From: Candidatus Jidaibacter sp.
Lineage (GTDB): Bacteria; Pseudomonadota; Alphaproteobacteria; Rickettsiales; Midichloriaceae
Reading direction: 5' to 3'
Assembly (NCBI GenBank): GCA_021298045.1
Contig: JAJTHY010000140.1
Span: 1 to 7,240 of the forward strand
Length of the DNA stretch: 7,240 nucleotides
Made by a program: the position numbers and the translations under genes. Shown one piece after another: positions 5,041-7,240 of the stretch. Position 1 is the first letter of the stretch, and each line of letters opens with the position of its first letter. Under the pieces are notes generated by a model that was given only the letters and a program-made list of their open reading frames with translations, was not told the DNA's origin and did not search any database.

Positions 5041-6594
5041 ATGAAGCAAACAAATCAAAGCAATCCTATCGATATCGTACTCTCTCAAGCCGCGTGGGAA
5101 AGAGTGCAGCAGTATGCTGCAGATTTACAAAATGATACAAAAACTGCTGGCAAAAACCTTACTGACTATTGTTCTAAATATTTGGGTAAAGAAGCAAAAA
5201 AATTAACATCCGAGGAATTGCTTCAAGCATTGCTAGGCACAAAGAAACCGTTCATATGTGCTGAGAGTGTAAAGATTGGTCAAGATACATGGAATTCCAC
5301 TGAATACGAAATTTTGTGTTCTGTTGGTATAATGTACGATGTTTCAACCTATGATAATGGTAGATGGGGCGGAGGTGATTGGAGTGATCTTAAGGTATAT
5401 GAGGAGCCATTTGAACAATTAGCAATGATTGTGTCCTCACCAATCCTTGCGCTTCAAGGTAAGGGAAGTGAGATTAACCCCGATCGCAAGCGGATTGTGA
5501 GAAAAGAAGGCGAAATGAAAAATGGAGAGCTTATAGGTGCGGAAACAAATTTCGATGAATATTATGTGATATTAGAGGAAAGACTATTACCTCTTTTAGT
5601 TAGAGCAAGCCAAAGGGCTGGTGAGAAAGGAAAAAAACTCGTTTTAACATTACCAGGCCTTGGGTGCGGAGCATTTGCTGGAGCGTTCCGAATGGGAGAT
5701 CAACTAAATAATGCTCTTCAAAAAATGCTAGAAAAAAATCATAAGCTACTTGGCAACATAGATACCATCATCTTTGATCCCTATGAGGAATGCGAACTGG
5801 AACAAAAAACATTTGGACGTCTTAAATATCGCGTTAGACCTTACACAGAGATCAAAGATTCTATTACACGCGCAAAAGCCTGCCAATATGCTAAAGCAGA
5901 AGAATTTCAAGAAAAAGGTGATGATTTTAGCAAATGTAAAAAAGCCAAAATTGTAGCGGGAGATGGTTTCTCAATTCCTGGGAACGATGCTAATGGCGGC
6001 AACCGTAATACTGATGAAGGAGCATTTGGAGCCGCAACCAATTCGGCCAAGGTTATAAGTGGTATTAAAGGTAAGTATGATAAGGGGGCCAATAGTGCTT
6101 ATAATACTCCATTCTTTAAACCAAAAAAATACAGAACTTGGGAAATTGCCTTTAATGAAAAATTGCAAAAAGATAAAAAGCCTTTAATTTCCATTGAGAA
6201 GGGCTTTATGGTGCTTCAACCTAATGGCACCTTTAATACAATCATTCCTGTTAAGGCAGCTACCCAAGAAGAACTCAAAGATACACTTAACCATGGTGGG
6301 AATGGGACCGAAACTAATCAAACTACCCAAACCCAAACTACTACTCAAGCTGCTACAAAACCCACTACCCAAACTGCTCAAGAAGCTAAAACAAATAAAT
6401 TATGGCAGGCTTTATGCGCTCTTTTAGTAGGTGGTTTAAGTTTTTATCTTAGCTACAAAGCAAGACATGATTATTTAAGTTCTAGCGCTATTTTAGGAGT
6501 AAATGGAGTTTTTGCAGATGTCTCTATAGCAGGACTAACTTCTGCAATTGCTTTATATCTTACAAATGGCAAGGATACACCGATAGAGAAGTGA
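5041..6594 (+). CDS. Putative macrodomain-like protein with C-terminal membrane hairpin; candidate secreted effector
   Basis: I do not recognise this 517-aa protein with certainty. Residues 1-70 look mostly helical. YDNGRWGGGDW (104-114) is a Gly-rich loop. LVLTLPGLGCGAFAGAF (200-216) resembles the strand and phosphate-binding loop of macrodomain and microbial-type PARG proteins. VAGDGFSIPGNDANGG (305-320) followed by NTDEGAFGAATN (323-334) forms a second block with aspartates 308, 316 and 325 that could be catalytic. This two-block pattern recalls arginine-type ADP-ribosylhydrolase macrodomains such as the Legionella effector MavL, though that is from memory. Residues 421-452 are Thr/Gln-rich and low in complexity. 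Two hydrophobic segments (about 454-472 and 483-507) then end in a short polar tail. There is no N-terminal signal peptide, so membrane insertion would be C-terminal, as in many type IV effectors. It has its own promoter and ends in tandem stops (TGA TAA). The ORF is certain; the function is inferred. Confidence 0.6.
   Translation: MKQTNQSNPIDIVLSQAAWERVQQYAADLQNDTKTAGKNLTDYCSKYLGKEAKKLTSEELLQALLGTKKPFICAESVKIGQDTWNSTEYEILCSVGIMYDVSTYDNGRWGGGDWSDLKVYEEPFEQLAMIVSSPILALQGKGSEINPDRKRIVRKEGEMKNGELIGAETNFDEYYVILEERLLPLLVRASQRAGEKGKKLVLTLPGLGCGAFAGAFRMGDQLNNALQKMLEKNHKLLGNIDTIIFDPYEECELEQKTFGRLKYRVRPYTEIKDSITRAKACQYAKAEEFQEKGDDFSKCKKAKIVAGDGFSIPGNDANGGNRNTDEGAFGAATNSAKVISGIKGKYDKGANSAYNTPFFKPKKYRTWEIAFNEKLQKDKKPLISIEKGFMVLQPNGTFNTIIPVKAATQEELKDTLNHGGNGTETNQTTQTQTTTQAATKPTTQTAQEAKTNKLWQALCALLVGGLSFYLSYKARHDYLSSSAILGVNGVFADVSIAGLTSAIALYLTNGKDTPIEK
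6301..6396 (+). other. Thr/Gln-rich low-complexity linker within the macrodomain-like gene
   Basis: Residues 421-452 consist largely of Thr, Gln, Ala, Asn and Lys, with short runs such as TTQTQTTTQ and TTQTAQ coded by imperfect ACTACCCAA-type repeats. It separates the folded part from the C-terminal hydrophobic hairpin and looks like a flexible stalk. Such tracts are prone to length change. Confidence 0.75.
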
Positions 6595-6639
6595 TAAGTA
6601 GCATAGCGCTCTGGGATTGCTTAAAATTCTAATCATCCC

Positions 6640-7240
6640 CTAGGAATGCATTTTAATAAAAGAAGCAACCACCTTTTTGCAATAATCTTCTATTTCCGCT
6701 TTCGTTGGTTTTGGGGTGATCCCCATATTGATTCGAGAATAAATATCTGACCCTTTTATTAATGATCCTAATAAGTTAGCCGAATAAACAGCATCTGATA
6801 TGTTAAGCTTTTTCTCTTTATGCAATCTTTCCAGATAGTCTGTAATCATTGCCTTTACTCTCGCAGGACCAGATCTATAAAAGATCATCATAAGGCTGGG
6901 ATTATTATTTGATTCAGCTATTAACATACGCTCCATGTTTCTAGCATCACTACTTGTGATTAATTTCATCAAACCATAAACGATTTTATAGAGCGACTCC
7001 TCAATCGGAAGTTTATCAACATTACCAAAAAATGAGTTGGGAATATACTGCTTGCTTTTATTCTCAATTACAGCGGCAAAAAGGTCATCCTTGCTCTTAA
7101 AACGCGAATAAAGTGTAAGCTTGGAAATCCCGAGTTCCCTTGCAATATGCTCCATAGTAGTTGCTTGCAGTCCATTACTAATAAAAAGTCTTCCCGCTAT
7201 GGCAACAATCTCTTCACGCCTCTTTTCGTTGCAAGGCCTA
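6640..7240 (-). CDS. TetR/AcrR-family transcriptional regulator, 5' end outside the window
   Basis: The reading frame stays open from the right edge, with no credible start inside, so the N-terminus lies beyond 7240. The visible frame begins RPCNEKRREEIVAIAGRLF, the first helix of a TetR DNA-binding domain. It continues TTMEHIARELGISKLTLYSRF, the helix-turn-helix, then KSKDDLF, the usual end of that domain. Met at 7155 is internal to the helix-turn-helix and is not the start. About 200 residues are visible, so few are missing. The C-terminal ligand-binding half contains FYRSGPARVKAMITDYL (counted from Met 7155, about residues 85-101) and resembles the AefR-like TetR C-terminal group. It is convergent with the macrodomain-like gene, 45 bases apart. 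Its ligand and targets are unknown; the neighbours beyond 7240 would be the best clue. Confidence 0.9.
   Translation of the reverse strand, partial: RPCNEKRREEIVAIAGRLFISNGLQATTMEHIARELGISKLTLYSRFKSKDDLFAAVIENKSKQYIPNSFFGNVDKLPIEESLYKIVYGLMKLITSSDARNMERMLIAESNNNPSLMMIFYRSGPARVKAMITDYLERLHKEKKLNISDAVYSANLLGSLIKGSDIYSRINMGITPKPTKAEIEDYCKKVVASFIKMHS

Noticed and set aside
5036..5041. Functional upstream mini-ORF (ATG TAA)
   Set aside because: A start-stop of two codons without a ribosome site may be chance. It is mentioned only as a possible influence on translation.
6301..6396. CRISPR-like or tandem repeat array
   Set aside because: The repetition is codon-level low complexity inside a reading frame, with no regular spacers.
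6595..6639. Terminator between the convergent macrodomain-like and TetR genes
   Set aside because: Only GATT/AATC and AGCGCT-type short palindromes are present, with no T-run, so nothing convincing can be called.

Overview
The window is AT-rich, gene-dense bacterial DNA that most resembles an alphaproteobacterium of the Rickettsiales type, probably an obligate or host-associated intracellular bacterium. Three things point there. IF-1 ends its core in a GRVTHRH-type motif, which from memory is closer to Rickettsia IF-1 than to free-living alphaproteobacterial IF-1. infA is followed directly by maf, a common alphaproteobacterial order. A fragment of a GATTGC...CGTC-type dispersed repeat, of the kind common in such genomes, sits at the left edge. 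The assignment is an inference, not a database result.

Layout. Bases 1-39 hold a probable dispersed-repeat fragment that includes the end of maf. On the minus strand, infA (903-631) and maf (634-38) overlap by ATGA and form one translationally coupled unit. Next on the minus strand is a KefB/KefC-type CPA2 cation:proton antiporter with a cytoplasmic TrkA-N/RCK domain (2784-1036). It has its own promoter and Shine-Dalgarno site, and a possible terminator follows it. Divergent from it on the plus strand is a two-gene coupled unit: an unusual SDF/DAACS-family transporter (2884-4131) and an atypical SDR of the YeeZ kind (4128-4988), also overlapping by ATGA. A strong sigma70-like promoter overlaps the SDR stop codon and serves a 517-codon gene (5041-6594). 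The last gene, convergent with it, is a TetR/AcrR regulator that runs off the right edge (7240-6640).

The most interesting gene is the 517-aa protein. Its body carries two glycine/aspartate-rich blocks that look like a divergent macrodomain (ADP-ribose binding or hydrolysis). These are followed by a Thr/Gln-rich low-complexity linker and a C-terminal pair of hydrophobic segments, with no signal peptide. This layout resembles that of secreted effectors of intracellular bacteria, and I propose it as a candidate membrane-anchored ADP-ribosylation-processing effector. The second point of interest is the SDF-family transporter: by eye, several residues that in GltPh-type proteins bind Na+ and acidic amino acids are replaced.

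The genes do not form a single pathway. Translation initiation and nucleotide-pool or septum housekeeping (infA-maf), ion homeostasis (antiporter), nutrient uptake (transporter), a redox or epimerase-type enzyme, a putative host-interaction protein and a regulator lie side by side.
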